Positions 1-15,560 of a stretch of DNA of 64,000 nt are shown here, in pieces (the stretch's first letter is position 1; each line of letters begins with the position of its first letter). The stretch is from Acorus gramineus (lineage: Eukaryota > Streptophyta > Magnoliopsida > Acorales > Acoraceae): the NCBI GenBank assembly GCA_030737835.1, contig CM060849.1, forward strand, positions 23,482,074 to 23,546,073. Reading direction: 5' to 3'. The notes below the pieces were generated by a model that worked only from the letters and a program-made list of their open reading frames with translations, ran no database searches and was not told the DNA's origin. Made by a program: the position numbers and the translations under genes.

Positions 1-2300
1 GGTCTAAATGGGATTCCGATGGATCTCAACCCCTCCGCTCTCGATCAGAAGATAAATAAGGCATGCCGCTCCACCCGAACCGACTGAGCCCCTGCACAAT
101 GACAGCCCCAAGCCGCGATTCTCCTCTTGGCTCTTTCCCAAATACCTTCCGTTGAAACCGCGACTCCTCTGAATATCTTGTCATTTTGCCTTAGCCAAAT
201 AGCCCACATAACCATGGGGACGAGAGACTGCAAAATCTTACCCCGGGTGCTTCTATCCTCACGCATAGATAAGCGACGTCCCAAGGCCCAGAGATGATCG
301 AGAGAGGTGGGAGTCCAGGTGCAACCCAGTGAGAGACCAAGGTAGTGCCACATCTCTTTGGCCACCACACACTCACAAAATAAGTGGGCTATGCTCTCCA
401 AACCGAGTTCACAGGGAACGCAAGCCACATTGTCCCCAGGTCTCCAGAGAGCTCGATATGCGCCAGTGAAAAGACACTCGTTGTACGCCAACCAAAGGAA
501 GAAGCACACCTTTAAAGGGATCTTGCAGTGCTAGATTTGAAATGCCTTACGAGCCACTACCCCATTGAATGGTCTGTTTCTAACCCACCAAGAGTATGCG
601 GATTTGACATAAAAGCCTTTCGACGGAGTAGGCAACCACACTGGCACATCAGTCACCTCTTCTTGTACTCTAAGATTAGCAATAACACAAAACAATTGTG
701 TGTAATGAAGGAATTCAGAGTCAGTCAGGCGCCTCCTCAGCTGGAACTCCTATCCGCCCCCTGCCTCTGAATGTCTCCAGAATTCTTGGACCAAACCCTC
801 CTTATTGCAAGCCGCCTCGAAGAGGTCAGGATAGACCTCCATAAGAGGACCGGAACCGCACCAGTGGAATGACCAAAATCTGATACTATCTCCTCTACCA
901 AGATGCCATTTGATCAAGGAAATCACCTGTCCGCCTAGCCTAATGATATTCTGCCAGACCGAGGAGGAACAAGCGCTTGGACGCGGCAGTTGAAGCAAGC
1001 GTTGGCCCCTCCCTTGCAGACTGCCTGAAACCGCTACCTTCCAGATTGCGTTCCTATCTGCCTCGAACTTCCACACCCATTTCGACAAGAGTGCTTTGTT
1101 AAATTCCGAGAGATCGAGGACACCCAACCCTCCATGGATTTTGCTCGTACATACGCACTCCCAACTCACCAGATGAACTCTGTTGGAGCGCTGCCCAACA
1201 CCACTCCATAAGAACCGCCTTCTCAAGACGTCTAGACGATGCAGGATAGTCCAGGGAATTTTGAACAAGGAGGGCATAAAAACGGGGAGGTTAGATAGAA
1301 CAGCTTGTAGAAGGACTAGCCTACCTCCCGTTCTCAATAGTCTCCCCAACCAACCACCCCTCCAATTTGCTTTCAAAATGGTGAACGAGAAGGGCCTAGT
1401 CACTACGAGAGAGTGACCAGAGGCTCAGCGATAGTCCCATATATCGAGTGGGGAAGGAGTCGATTGAGCAGACAAATCGATCAGCCATAAGGCGTAGCTC
1501 AGAATCTTCCATATGAATACCATAATAGGCACATTTCCCCCAATTGATGGTGAGGCCTGAAAGCCACCCAAACACCTCAACTACGAACATACCGCCTTCG
1601 ACGAACTGTGCCTCCCCATGACAAAGGAGCATCGTGTCGTCGGCATAGAGAACATGTGAAAGAGCAAACGCTGACCATCGGCATTGAAGTCCTTGCACCA
1701 AGCCAGCACCCTCTGCCCTCGCGAGCATTTTGCTCAGAGCATTGGTCACTAAGATGAACAGGAACGGTGACAAGGGGTCACCTTGCCGAAGGCCTCTCCA
1801 AATAGCAAAGAAGCCGCATGAAGTGCCGTTTACTAAAACAGACGCTGAAGCCGATGAGATATAGGACATGATCATGCGCACCCATCTCTCGTCAAATCCG
1901 TGATTGCACATACGTAGTTGAAGGAAACTCCAGTTAACTGGGTCGAAAGCTTTTTGAAAATCAAGTTTGACCATAACACCTTTCCTTCAAAGACGGTGGG
2001 TCCCGACAATGGCTTCTTGGACTGCAAGGAAACCTTCTTGAACATAATGTCCCGGGACAACGGCATGCAGTTTGGTTAGCCTCAACGAGAGATCCAATCA
2101 CTTCTTTCATACGATTGGCCAAAACCTTAGAAACAATTTTGTAACTGGCATTGATCAAACTGATGGGCCTGAAATCCGAAATAACCTCCGCCCCATACTT
2201 TTTTTGGGATGAGAGCAAGGAGGGTGGAGTTGAGACAACCAACCCCTTGGCCTCCGGAGTGAAATTCCGAGAGCATATAATCCAACACAACCTTAAGTTT
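1..2300 (-). mobile_element. 5'-truncated, decayed L1-type LINE (reverse transcriptase ORF2 part)
   Basis: Read on the minus strand, pieces of one LINE ORF2 follow each other in the right order. Near 2290-2070 is the N-terminal RT block (DFRPISLINASYKIVSKVLA). At 1974-1396 is the RT core, with LDFQKAFD, QGDPLSPFLF and the catalytic YADD. At 1403-750 is the RT thumb/linker. At about 745-510 is a stretch including GFYVKSAYSWWV, and at 509-45 the zinc-binding RVT domain (KVCFFLWLAYNECLF, then spaced Cys residues). The frame changes near 2200, 2000, 1400 and 750, and there is an in-frame stop near 535, so it cannot make a full protein. Endonuclease and ORF1 are absent, so it is 5'-truncated at about 2300. 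The ORF ends at 45 and the 3' tail lies outside the window. Its GC is well above the AT-rich flank. Confidence 0.9.
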
Positions 2301-2873
2301 TAAAATGTAACAAGTACAAAATGTATAATACAAATATTTTATTTTATATTACACATCATCTTCAGAATTTTTTTAAAAACAGGTATTTAAATATCAGATC
2401 AGATAACGTTTTAATTATTAGATGGATCAATAACAAGGATATTTTGCAAGGATATTCCCAATTATTAGAATAATATTAAAGGTCAACACCAATGCTTCAG
2501 ATACCTATGAAAATTATTTGTTCATCATATCTTTTATTTGATGCCGACTTCATTCCCCAAAATATCTTCTCCATTTTTCGTGTATTAAAAAAGAATAAAA
2601 ATATTTTACGAAGACACAAACTCAAAATATATTTCTAAAACCATCACCATAATTTTTTTTTTTTTCATTTCATTCTTTTTTTTTTTTTCATAACAGGAAC
2701 AGAACCACATAGAACAACGAAACAGAGATCCAGATCAAAAACCACACAGAGAACCATATAACGATCCGATCAAAAACACATAGAAACCACACAGCAGCCC
2801 CGATGAGATCAGCCGCACCATCGAAAGCTCAAACATACGATAAACCCTGACATCATCATTTCACACTCTCTCT
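2301..2873. other. AT-rich spacer, 3' flank of the GRP gene
   Basis: No gene seen. T-rich tracts lie near 2650-2690. The part next to 2874 is the probable 3' untranslated region of the minus-strand GRP gene. The left end marks the 5' truncation point of the LINE. Confidence 0.5.
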
Positions 2874-3496
2874 TCAGCTCCTCCAGCTCCCGCCGTCGGA
2901 TCCACCGCCGCCCCTCGAATACCCACCGCCGCCACTACCGTAGCCACCGCCCTCACGGCGTCCGCCTCCGCCGTATCCGCCGTTACCCCCACCGTAGCCT
3001 CCGCCACCTCCACCGCGGCTGTAGCCTCCGCCACCACCGCCGTAGCCTCCCTCACGGCGTCCCCCGCCGTATCCACCACCGCCACCGCCGCTACGGAAGC
3101 CGCCACCGCCTCCGCCGCCGCCGCTGCCCCTAGACTGGGCCTCGTTGACGGTGATGTTTCGGCCGTCGAGGGTCTGGCCATTCATCCCCTCGATCGCGTC
3201 ACGCATCGCCTGCTCGTTCGCGAAGGTCACGAACCCGAACCCCCTCGACCTCCCGGTCTCCCTGTCGCTGATGATCTGAAAATCAAACAACAAAAACACA
3301 AAAATCGAAAGCGTAAAACATCAGATCTGATGGATCCGGAGAAGAAATCGAAGAAAACGGATCGGATCGGGAGAGATCTGACCTTCGATTCGAGGATCTC
3401 GCCGTACTGGCTGAAGGCGTCTTCGAGGGCACGGTCGTCGGTGGCCCACGCGAGGCCTCCGACGAAGCAGCGGAACTCGACATCGGCGGACGCCAT
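2874..3496 (-). CDS. Glycine-rich RNA-binding protein, GRP7/GRP8-like (two exons)
   Basis: Exons 3496-3383 and 3275-2874 join in phase 0 across a 107-nt intron (donor GTCAGA, acceptor TTTTCAG) to give 171 residues. Residues 8-85 form one RRM: RNP2 is CFVGGLAW and RNP1 is RGFGFVTF. From about residue 90 to the end the protein is Gly-rich, with repeated GGYGGG and RREGG blocks and a WRS end. Length and layout match class IVa plant glycine-rich RNA-binding proteins, which bind RNA in nucleus and cytoplasm and affect splicing and stress or clock responses. The intron falls just after the ILESK motif inside the RRM, between RNP2 and RNP1. In Arabidopsis GRP7 an intron in the RRM part is the target of splicing autoregulation; the same here is inference. 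Reading into the intron gives an early stop in exon 2. The start ATG follows a 5' leader carrying telo-box motifs. It looks fully intact. Confidence 0.95.
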
Positions 3497-3520
3497 TGGA
3501 GCAGGAGAAGAAGAACCTGA

Positions 3521-3620
3521 GAAACCCTAAAAACAGAGAACGGACAGAGGGGGAGGAGAAACCCTAACCCACCTCGAAAGCACAAGAAGGCATGGAAGAC
3601 CCCAAACATTGTATTTATAG
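3521..3620 (-). promoter_or_regulatory. GRP core promoter: TATA box and two telo-box motifs
   Basis: On the minus strand CTATAAATAC lies at 3620-3611, about 115 bp upstream of the start codon, a good TATA box. Between it and the ATG, AAACCCTAA (plus-strand reading) occurs at 3522-3530 and 3559-3567. Telo-box motifs of this kind are common near starts of plant translation and RNA-related genes. The transcription start is inferred at about 3580-3590. Confidence 0.7.
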
Positions 3621-3750
3621 AGGGTTTTCTCATTGACCGGGGTTGGGTTGGGAGTGGAGTGTTTTGGAGCGTTGATTTGGGGAGGTGTTTTGATCGGACG
3701 GAAGAGATGGATGCGGGAGAGTCGGTTAGGGTGACCGTGGTTGGGTTAGT

Positions 3751-3960
3751 GACACGTCGGATGAGTCTATCTGTGGTCATTGCAGGGATTAAGGTTGGTG
3801 GGGCCCGCGGTCACGTGATGGAGGGGGGGGGTCTTTTGGGGAAAATATCTTGGTGGTTAATTTACTGTTTTGTCCCTGTGGATTGGTTTTTTTTTTTTAT
3901 GTGCTTTTGGGGGGGACCGATGGGCCCCTCCTTTGCCCTTATCTGGAACATACGTGTGAC
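3751..3960. promoter_or_regulatory. GRP upstream region: G-box, evening element, ACGT motifs
   Basis: The sequence shows a palindromic G-box CACGTG at 3812-3817, an exact evening-element 9-mer AAAATATCT at 3842-3850, an ACACGTC core at 3752-3758 and TACGTGT near 3951-3957. All are upstream of the TATA box of the minus-strand GRP gene (130-340 bp). Evening elements recruit CCA1/LHY/RVE MYB factors, and the Arabidopsis GRP7 promoter is known to have one. That these sites work here is inference. Confidence 0.55.
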
Positions 3961-4141
3961 GCACGTCGAAGGGGGCAGGTCTTGACGGGCTCGATCATGT
4001 CGGGCCGTTTTGGGACGGGGCCGGGCCTGACTCTTTGATTTCAGCCAAGGCAGGCTTATAGGCCCACGGCATTTCGAACCTGCGTAGAGCAAGGGCCGTT
4101 AGGGCTGGGCCGGAAGGCAATTGCTTAAATTTTAGGAAAAA
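3961..4141. repeat. GGCC-rich repeat-derived segment
   Basis: A GC-rich stretch with GGGCCG and GGCCGGGCC runs resembles the segment at 63630-63760 near the right end of the window. No coding capacity. It is probably a piece of a dispersed repeat. Confidence 0.35.
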
Positions 4142-4366
4142 GATACATCCGGCTCCCATTACAGTCTCAATTGTAGTACATAGTATTTTTTATTTTTAAA
4201 ATCATACTCTATTCGAGTTGATGTATATACTAAGTTACAATAATATATCTTTTTCGAGTTGAAAAAATGAAAAACAAATCGTGCCATACATTATAATAAA
4301 AGCTATACACTATCATAGCGTAGCCCTATCATAGTGTATCGGGATGTAAACGGGGTTGCGTGTATC
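4142..4366. mobile_element. MITE of the GATACACG family, copy A
   Basis: One end reads GATACATCC and the other, inverted, GATACACGCAA (plus-strand GCGTGTATC at 4358-4366). The internal motifs GATGTATATACTAAG, a short A/T-rich stretch and CTATCATAGTGTATC are shared with copies at 6939-7128, 16609-16878 and 17026-17289. No transposase; non-autonomous. Ends approximate. Confidence 0.6.
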
Positions 4367-4917
4367 AGCGCTCTAAATTTTAATAAGGCTGCTGTTACAC
4401 TCTTTTTTTTTTTCAGTTCAAAATACAGTCAATTTCAATGGACATTAATATATTCAGTCAGTTTTACAATCACATTTGCAATTACATCAATAATGCGATA
4501 TATAAAATTAGCTAAAGCAGTATATATTTGAGTAATTCAATATACTTTCTATTACGAAGAATATAAAAGTATATGCATTTAATTCATATGAATATATTTC
4601 ATTTTTATAAGAGAATATACTTAATTACCCAAGTGTATAGTTTAAAAAAAATGTGTGAGGATTGCAAATAAAATTGCGAACATAACTGAATGTAAGATAT
4701 TTGTTGTTACACACAGTATTTTTTTCAATCTCAATTCAAGTTCCATATGCTTTGTTAGCGTCATGTAATCACATTGACAAGGTAAATACTTCGATAAAAG
4801 TTTTTGCATTTTCTAAAAATTCTTGCTAATGTGAACTTGTAAATTTTGTCACTAACTTGCACTCGATGTTTTAACATAGATGGAAAAAAAATCAAGAGGT
4901 GTCATTAATTTATTAGT
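4367..4917. repeat. AT-rich repeat, diverged relatives of the GATACACG MITE
   Basis: CTGTTACACTC near 4391 and GTTGTTACACACAG near 4702 resemble the ends of the neighbouring MITE family, with AT-rich filling. No gene seen. Confidence 0.35.
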
Positions 4918-6960
4918 TTGATGGGAGAATTCTTACGGATGGTAGATCTTTTCTATACGAAGGTGCTACCCAAAGATCCACCATCACGAAAAAAATCCAT
5001 TACGTATACCAAGTTACTTCAAAAAATGTATACATTGACAGATACAGATTCAAATCGATATAATTTATCAATGACTATGATGCATCCCACGCGTCTTGAA
5101 ATAAATATTATAATTCCAGTCATAGATGACATGAGCATAGAGGTAATGATGAAGTTTTATCCGAATCATGAACATGGTGTGGAGTTATTTTTAGTGAAAA
5201 AATATATTGTTCCGGGTGATTTACAAGAACAAGAACATGTAGTTGATCCATAATGGTGCACCTCCACAGCCTACCCTTGTTGATGATCCCTATGAACCTT
5301 CATCATCCTCTTATATTCCATATAGAAATGAGGATTTATTCGAGATGTCTTCCCCAAATTAATATGAGACGCTACAGACAACAATTGGAAGTCCCACAAA
5401 GTTATTTTAATTAAATTGTTTTATTATTTTAATGATATGTTAGTGAAAAATTCAACTTATTTTAATTTTTTTTTCTTTCGCTTTGACAGGTCTCCAATTT
5501 TTGATATGGGAGTAAATACGTCCAGGAAGAAGTGGAGCAGGAAGAAGGAGAAGCAAGTAAAGAAGAAGAAGGGGAAGAAGAGGGAGATCATTAATTGGGT
5601 GAAAGGAAATGATGATGAATATGAATCAACTCAACATAATCAAATTCCACAACTGTATCCTTCATCTGAGTTGATGGCATATGCAGTGGTGGAGAATGTG
5701 CATGGGACAGTTCATGATACAGGATCATCATTATTTGATGAATATCAGTCAGATGTAACATAACAATTACATTTATCTAAGTGTTTTACATCTTATACAA
5801 TTTATATGTAATTAACTGTTACATTTATGAATGTAACAAATATAAATCAATATATGCATACGGTTGACTGCTGCATTTACGAATGTAACAAAAATAACAT
5901 AAATTTAAAAAATGATTATTTACATTGTCAACAATGTAGCAGTAGCATCAAACAAACATCCATATATAAAATGTAACAGTATCGAATGTTACATTTATAT
6001 ATTGAGACAAAAATAAATCAAACTGTGGAAAATGACATTCCATACATGAAATAAATTCGTGTTCAAATATTTAAAATAAAATGCAAAACACAATTCGATT
6101 ACAAATCCAATAATGTCAAACCTGATCCGAGAGATATTGAGATGAGATTCAAATTAAAAAAAAATGATTTCTTGCCTTCCAAATCCTCAAAAATAAAATT
6201 TTCGATATGCTCTCATATGTTCTTTATAAACAAAATCAGTTCTGAAATTCAGAAATCGATTAATATTGCTGCATGATTTTCAGAATCAATTAATGGTGAA
6301 GAAATACAAAATTTTTAAAATTAAATGATACTCCACGATCATAGGGATACACGTGAAGGTAGTTATCAAGTAAATAGCATAATAGACAATGTCATATTGC
6401 CACATCATGGGGGCTTGGTTTGAGGCCTGTGAAGTTGAGGCCTGAGAATCATTATTGTTTATTACAATAAGAGGTCCACATTCTTGTGTATATCCTCTAC
6501 TTCGATTAAATCATAGACCATTGACCTTGGATCACATTTGTGAGATCATTATGCCCACGATCCACCACAATTTAAGAATCAGCCTTATTGAGATTGTTGA
6601 GAGGATACACACGCAGATTATCACAATAAAATATCATATTCTAAGGCACATCGTTCTAAGTGAAAGGCAATGGAAAAGATATTTGTAATTGGGAACATTC
6701 CTTTGGGGGAGTGGCTTATGTACATGGAGGCTATGCAAAGATCAAATCCAGAGAGTCGAAAGTGTATTACAAGACCGATATGCTCAAAAATCACACCTTA
6801 GGAAGACATGCACGCCAATTTGAGCGGGTTTTTTGGGCCTTTGGACCACGATTGGTTTTAAATATTGTCGTCCCATCTTGTGTGTTGATGGGGGAAAAAG
6901 ATATACGTAGCCTTCATTGTAATCCGTTTTGTGGTCTATAAAATTATATACTCATCCTTT
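4918..6960 (+). pseudogene. Mutator-like element (MuDR) transposase remnant
   Basis: 4918-5253 encodes a segment (ITYTKLLQKMYTLTD ... MMHPTRLEINIIIPVIDD ... VELFL) that resembles the N-terminal PB1-like part of plant MULE transposases. 5485-5763 encodes a Lys-rich linker. 6455-6690 encodes the zinc-binding/DNA-binding stretch (ITIRGPHSCVYPLLRLNHRPL), followed in another frame by EKIFVIGNIPLGEWLMYMEA and, further on, FERVFWAFGP and CRPILCVDG, the block just before the DDE catalytic core. Frame changes near 6690 and 6850, a stop after 5250 and an AT-rich 650-bp interruption (5770-6440) show that it is dead. The catalytic core beyond about 6960 is missing. Family assignment is from recalled MULE motifs. 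Confidence 0.75.
5818..5994. repeat. Short palindrome cluster, GTTACATT/AATGTAAC
   Basis: 5818-5837 is GTTACATTTATGAATGTAAC (8-bp perfect arms, 4-nt loop). 5870-5889 is a close variant. 5971-5994 has the arms in the opposite order (ATGTAAC ... GTTACAT). It lies in the AT-rich interruption of the MULE remnant. The same palindrome returns at 8354-8820. Confidence 0.7.
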
Positions 6961-7128
6961 AAAGTGCATGCTATTACATGAGATGATGTATATACTGAGA
7001 TACATTAATGTATTTTTTTCATAGTAAAAAAGTGAAAAAAAAATTTAGGTCATATACTATGTTAGAATTCTATATACTATGATAAAACAATATACGGGCT
7101 ACAATGACGGACTGCGTGTATCAGCGCT
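6939..7128. mobile_element. MITE of the GATACACG family, copy B (one end lost)
   Basis: It aligns by eye with the reverse complement of copy C (16609-16878): GATGTATATACTGAGATACATTA, an A/T-rich spacer, then CTATGATAAAAC and the end CTGCGTGTATCAGCGCT. About 60 bp of the left end are absent at the junction with the MULE remnant. Confidence 0.6.
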
Positions 7129-7334
7129 AATTGATGGGACATCTATAAATAGATAGTAAATCTATACTAGTACACCTTAGGAAGGCTCATTATATTCAGA
7201 TAATGAACAAATAGGTAGTCAATCTATAAATCTGACCTTCATTGTAAAATATAGTGTGTGGTCTCTTTGTAACAAAGTGGTGATTGGATCATTTTTTTTT
7301 TTTTTTGGTGTTTTTGGTGGTATTCATATCCCTA

Positions 7335-7560
7335 ACTGTCGTAGGTGGTTAAGGTTCAATTGTCCCTCTTATTTGAAGTGCCTCTGTTTCTTTTCTTTTT
7401 CTTTTTTTTTGTAAATAATCGGTGGTGTACTTCCAATCTCCTTTTTGTAGGATGAGAAATGTACCCCCTCTTTAGTGAGGAGACTTGAGTTCGAGTCTTA
7501 CCGCCTGCTGATAGGGAAATATTTGATCAATAAAAAAAAAATTTATCCACAAAAAAAAAA
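7335..7560 (+). mobile_element. Possible tRNA-derived SINE
   Basis: A box-B-like GAGTTCGAGTC at about 7487-7497 and an A-rich 3' tail (7530-7562) are seen. A box-A-like TGGTTAAGG is upstream near 7346, but too far away unless the T-rich stretch between is an insertion. A related stretch (CTCCTTGTATGAGGAG ... AAATATTTGAT) occurs near 27815-27850. Tentative. Confidence 0.35.
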
Positions 7561-7562
7561 AA

Positions 7563-8029
7563 CTTTCATCAGAAAAAAGTGCCCCAAAGTTTTTACTAAC
7601 TGAAGATTAAGGCGATGTATTTCTATGACTGTCACATCCCAGTGGCAAGATTTTTTATATCCAAATTGTGGTGTAGTGGCATGGTTTTGAAATAGGGAAA
7701 TGATTCACAAACCCCAACTTATAGGTCTCAAGTAAGCCTCATATGCATAATACATGTTTTATCTTTTTTGTGATTTTTTTTTATATTCGGTAACTGTTCC
7801 CATAATCAATGAGACAATTATAATTACTCATTTCCACCTATATAGTTAAAGTAATGACGGTGACAATAAATCATTTTCATTTCTAATTCACGTTTCTTTT
7901 TTTGTTTTTAGATTCATTCCAATTGAATTATTTATACATCCATAATAAAAAAATTCATTTCTTTTTTAAAACTCTATTATTGATTTTAAAAACACCTAGT
8001 AGAAGATTGATTTTTTTTTTGAAAATCCA
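7563..8029. other. AT-rich spacer without a gene
   Basis: No coding frame, RNA gene or clear repeat boundary seen. Confidence 0.4.
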
Positions 8030-8870
8030 TCAACCACTGATTTGATTTGAACGATTTTGATTATCGTTTTAATGTATGTTGATTCAGGTGTGTCTTTTTT
8101 ATTTGTTTGGTTATGCAATTGAGGTCTAATCATCTAATTTTACATATATATATTTTTTTTTGTTGAAAATGGTGTTTGATGTTAAATTGTTTTTCATTGG
8201 CATGTTCTTTTCTTTTTAAACAATCTAAAACAAATCATTTTCATTCGTTTAAACATTTTGCCGTGGAGTGAAGTTCATATTAATAGCTATGTGTGTAACA
8301 TTCGTAAGCCAATTACATGTTAAACTATTTTGATCATATTATGCAATATTTTAAAAAGTTAGTTACATTTATGAATGTAACTAACTTTTACTATATAGGC
8401 CAATACTTAAAACTGATGCTAAAGTCAGTTAAATTTACAAATGTAACTGATCTTTTTTATGAACAATTGATTGATTTGGTTATCGTTTTCAATATTTGTC
8501 GATTTAGGTGTGCCAATTATTATTGTTTATCCTTGCATTTGTTACAAAATTTTCTTTAATTTGGTGTTTGATATTAAATCTGACAGTCTTTGATTTGGCT
8601 TTTGTTTATAAATTTTTCTTTAAATCTGGCGTTTGATGTTAAATTTATTTTTTTAGAGGATTTATAGAGTTTTGATGTTTTATTAGCGTGTGGTTGTGTA
8701 ACATTTCAAACTAATTTGAACCTTTATGCATTATATTTTATAAGTCAATTAAGTTTTTAAAATGTAATTGGTGTTTATATGTCTTATATAATAAAAGTCA
8801 GTTACATTAACAAATGTAACTAAACTTTTTGTGCAATAAGTTACAATCACAAAATGCAACTGAGTCGGAA
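8030..8870. repeat. Degenerate repeat array with palindromes
   Basis: Segments recur: GATTATCGTTTTAATGT near 8057 versus GGTTATCGTTTTCAATAT near 8477, and GGTGTTTGATGTTAAAT near 8172 versus similar ones near 8561 and 8630. Interspersed are palindromes: 8354-8389 is a 36-bp hairpin with 16-bp perfect arms around TATG. 8426-8449 is an imperfect version, and 8801-8820 has 8-bp perfect arms around AACA. A weak version is at 8838-8861. Confidence 0.6.
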
Positions 8871-10077
8871 AAGGTGGAGCCCAGAGGAGGACTGGAAAGA
8901 TAGCCAAACCACATCTCCTATGGTAGAGGACGGCGAGAGGAATCGAGAGGTGATGATGCCGGTCGCCGGAGATAAATAGATTGGCCGGAATGATTTTTTA
9001 AAGTGATGAATGTCTATAAAAATACTTGTTAGATATTTTTGGGATGCGTTTCAAGAGGAGGAAGCGGTCATGTAAAAAAAGAGTTTTGGTGATTCAAATA
9101 GGGATAGTTTTGTATTTTTCTTTTTTGCACTTCTGTAAATGTCAATTAGGAAACCAATAACATATTGACACCTAATGGGGCTTGTGTAACAAAACTCTTT
9201 GAAATAAGAGAAGCCTTAGATTAACTCATGTACGTGCCACTAACTGACCAAGAACTGAAAGCGATGAGATCAAAATACTCTAGTGAGTTTTTAATACTCC
9301 CACAACATATTTCTATACTGTTGAGAGGGGCACACACACACACATCGCAGGAAACTTTCAGTTTAGAATAATATTCATCTCCTAAATTTGCATAAAATAT
9401 TTTCACTAAATAAATTTAATTATTCAGGGATAATCCCTAAAGAAAATTCTTCAAATTTAGAAATAGCTAAATTCTATTTTTCTTCCAAAAAATCTTATTT
9501 GATTTATTTTAAATTAAATATGAGAGATAATAAGAACTTAATGAGATTAGAGTAATTAATGACATAGGATCCACATGCATGTAAGTTTATCTCTTTAAAT
9601 AATGATAGTCATTAAACAAATGAAAAAAATAGAATTGTGAGGTAACACTGATGTGGCATGGTCATATAGTAAAAAAAAAAAAAGGGGTAGAGGGTCATTT
9701 TTGTAAATAATTGTTGGGAAATGTTATTTTCAACACTAATTATATAATTAATGTTAATTTGAAAAATTTCTCAAACAATTAATATAAAATTCTTAGTCCT
9801 CGTATTCTTGGATCGATTAGGAAATTAGAAGCCACAGCTAGAATTCTGTCAACATTGATGTTCATTCAGAGCAATTCATGAAACTTAAATAATATTTGAA
9901 GCATGGAATTCTTACACAAATTTGACTATTTTGTGTGGATGACGAAAAGTATTTTTTTTGTGTGGATGATAATGAGGAAGACTACGAACTGACCCTCTGC
10001 TTTCCAACAAAACGAACCCCCCAACCTTGAGAAATACCATTGTCATGCATTGAGTGATAATAATTCACCAAAAAATC
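8871..10077. other. Intergenic region upstream of the S-domain kinase
   Basis: A short GC-richer patch at 8876-8990 looks like a stray gene-derived scrap but I could not identify it. A (CA)n run sits at 9331-9343. The rest is AT-rich. It contains the promoter of the receptor kinase starting at 10078; I see no clear TATA box in the last 100 bp. Confidence 0.4.
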
Positions 10078-14623
<4,546 letters not shown>

Positions 14624-14954
14624 TAGAGAAAATCGTATGTAATTTTTTCAATTTTTGAATGAATTCATAGAAAGAGGTGTGTATCTCTAATTATCAATAC
14701 TTGACAACAAGTGAAATCATTTGAAAGCAACCGAAATTCAATTTGTCAGATGCATCTGTTCACCTTTGAATGTGTCAAACAATATACAAAGAACTATTAA
14801 GTAGTCACGCTTCAACAAATAAATAATTGTGATAGTGTTGAATTTTATTAATTACAATATAAATGGACTCTTCTGTTAAACTAATTATACAATAATAAAA
14901 GAAGATGGGTAAAGATGGCAGAATGAGCAAAAGATAAATGACCAAGATGGAAAA
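14624..14954. other. Spacer between converging 3' ends
   Basis: 3' flank of the plus-strand receptor kinase and of the minus-strand pseudogene. AT-rich; no gene. Confidence 0.5.
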
Positions 14955-15560
14955 CTATAATATGATCATTGTCACTGTAACATCATTTATACTGCTTGAT
15001 TCTTGGTTCCGATGATCTGTTCCAGCAGAAAATGCAGGTTGTTTTGGGACAGGCAGAGATGTAGTGTCGCTGCCAAACAACGCAACCACATCTGACATCG
15101 TTGAACGATCCACTGCCCTTTCTTGTACACACAACAGGCCAATCTGAATGCATTTCAAAGCTTCATTTGAAGGGAATGCATCACCTAATAGAGGATCCAT
15201 GAGTTCCAAGGCCTTGTCCTCTTCCCACAGCTCCCAAGCCTGAAGTGACAATCACAACAAGTCCAAAACTGATTAAAGTTCATGTTCCTCCTTCCACTAA
15301 TAATCTCCAACAACAAGACTCCATAGCTAAATACATCAGATTTCTCTGAGAAATTTCCCCGTACTCAGGAGGCATGCAACCACCGCATGAATATTACTTG
15401 TTAGTCTCATTAAAAACTGTAGTTTTACGAACATGAACACAAAAAGCTGTTGCTTTTTTACTCACTATGTCCCAACAACCCTGTTTGTATTGGCCTGGTT
15501 TTGATTTGCGTTGAATATTCTTGCACTGGCTCGTTTCATCATCTAGAAAGGATGTTGTTG
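14955..15560 (-). pseudogene. S-domain/DUF26-type receptor kinase 3' fragment
   Basis: On the minus strand the end of an activation-loop exon is seen at about 15545-15468 (ARIFNANQNQANTNRVVGT then TA|GTGAGT). Next comes an exon remnant with MPPEYG and, one frame away, [17 protein letters not shown] (about 15385-15260). The last exon is 15239-14955 ([18 protein letters not shown] ... LLCVQERAVDRSTMS ... SSINDVTVTMIIL). The frame shift inside the second piece and the absence of the N-lobe and all extracellular parts make it dead. The exon borders match those of the intact gene next door, with which it is tail-to-tail, so it probably arose from a local inverted duplication. Sequence differs clearly, so the duplication is not recent. 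Confidence 0.8.

Noticed and set aside
2861-3181. Ala/Val-rich open frame over the GRP tail
   Set aside because: Alternative frame of the GGN-rich glycine tail.
10054-10077. Extended start of the S-domain kinase
   Set aside because: The extra eight codons begin with GTG; the first in-frame ATG is 10078 and gives a normal signal peptide.
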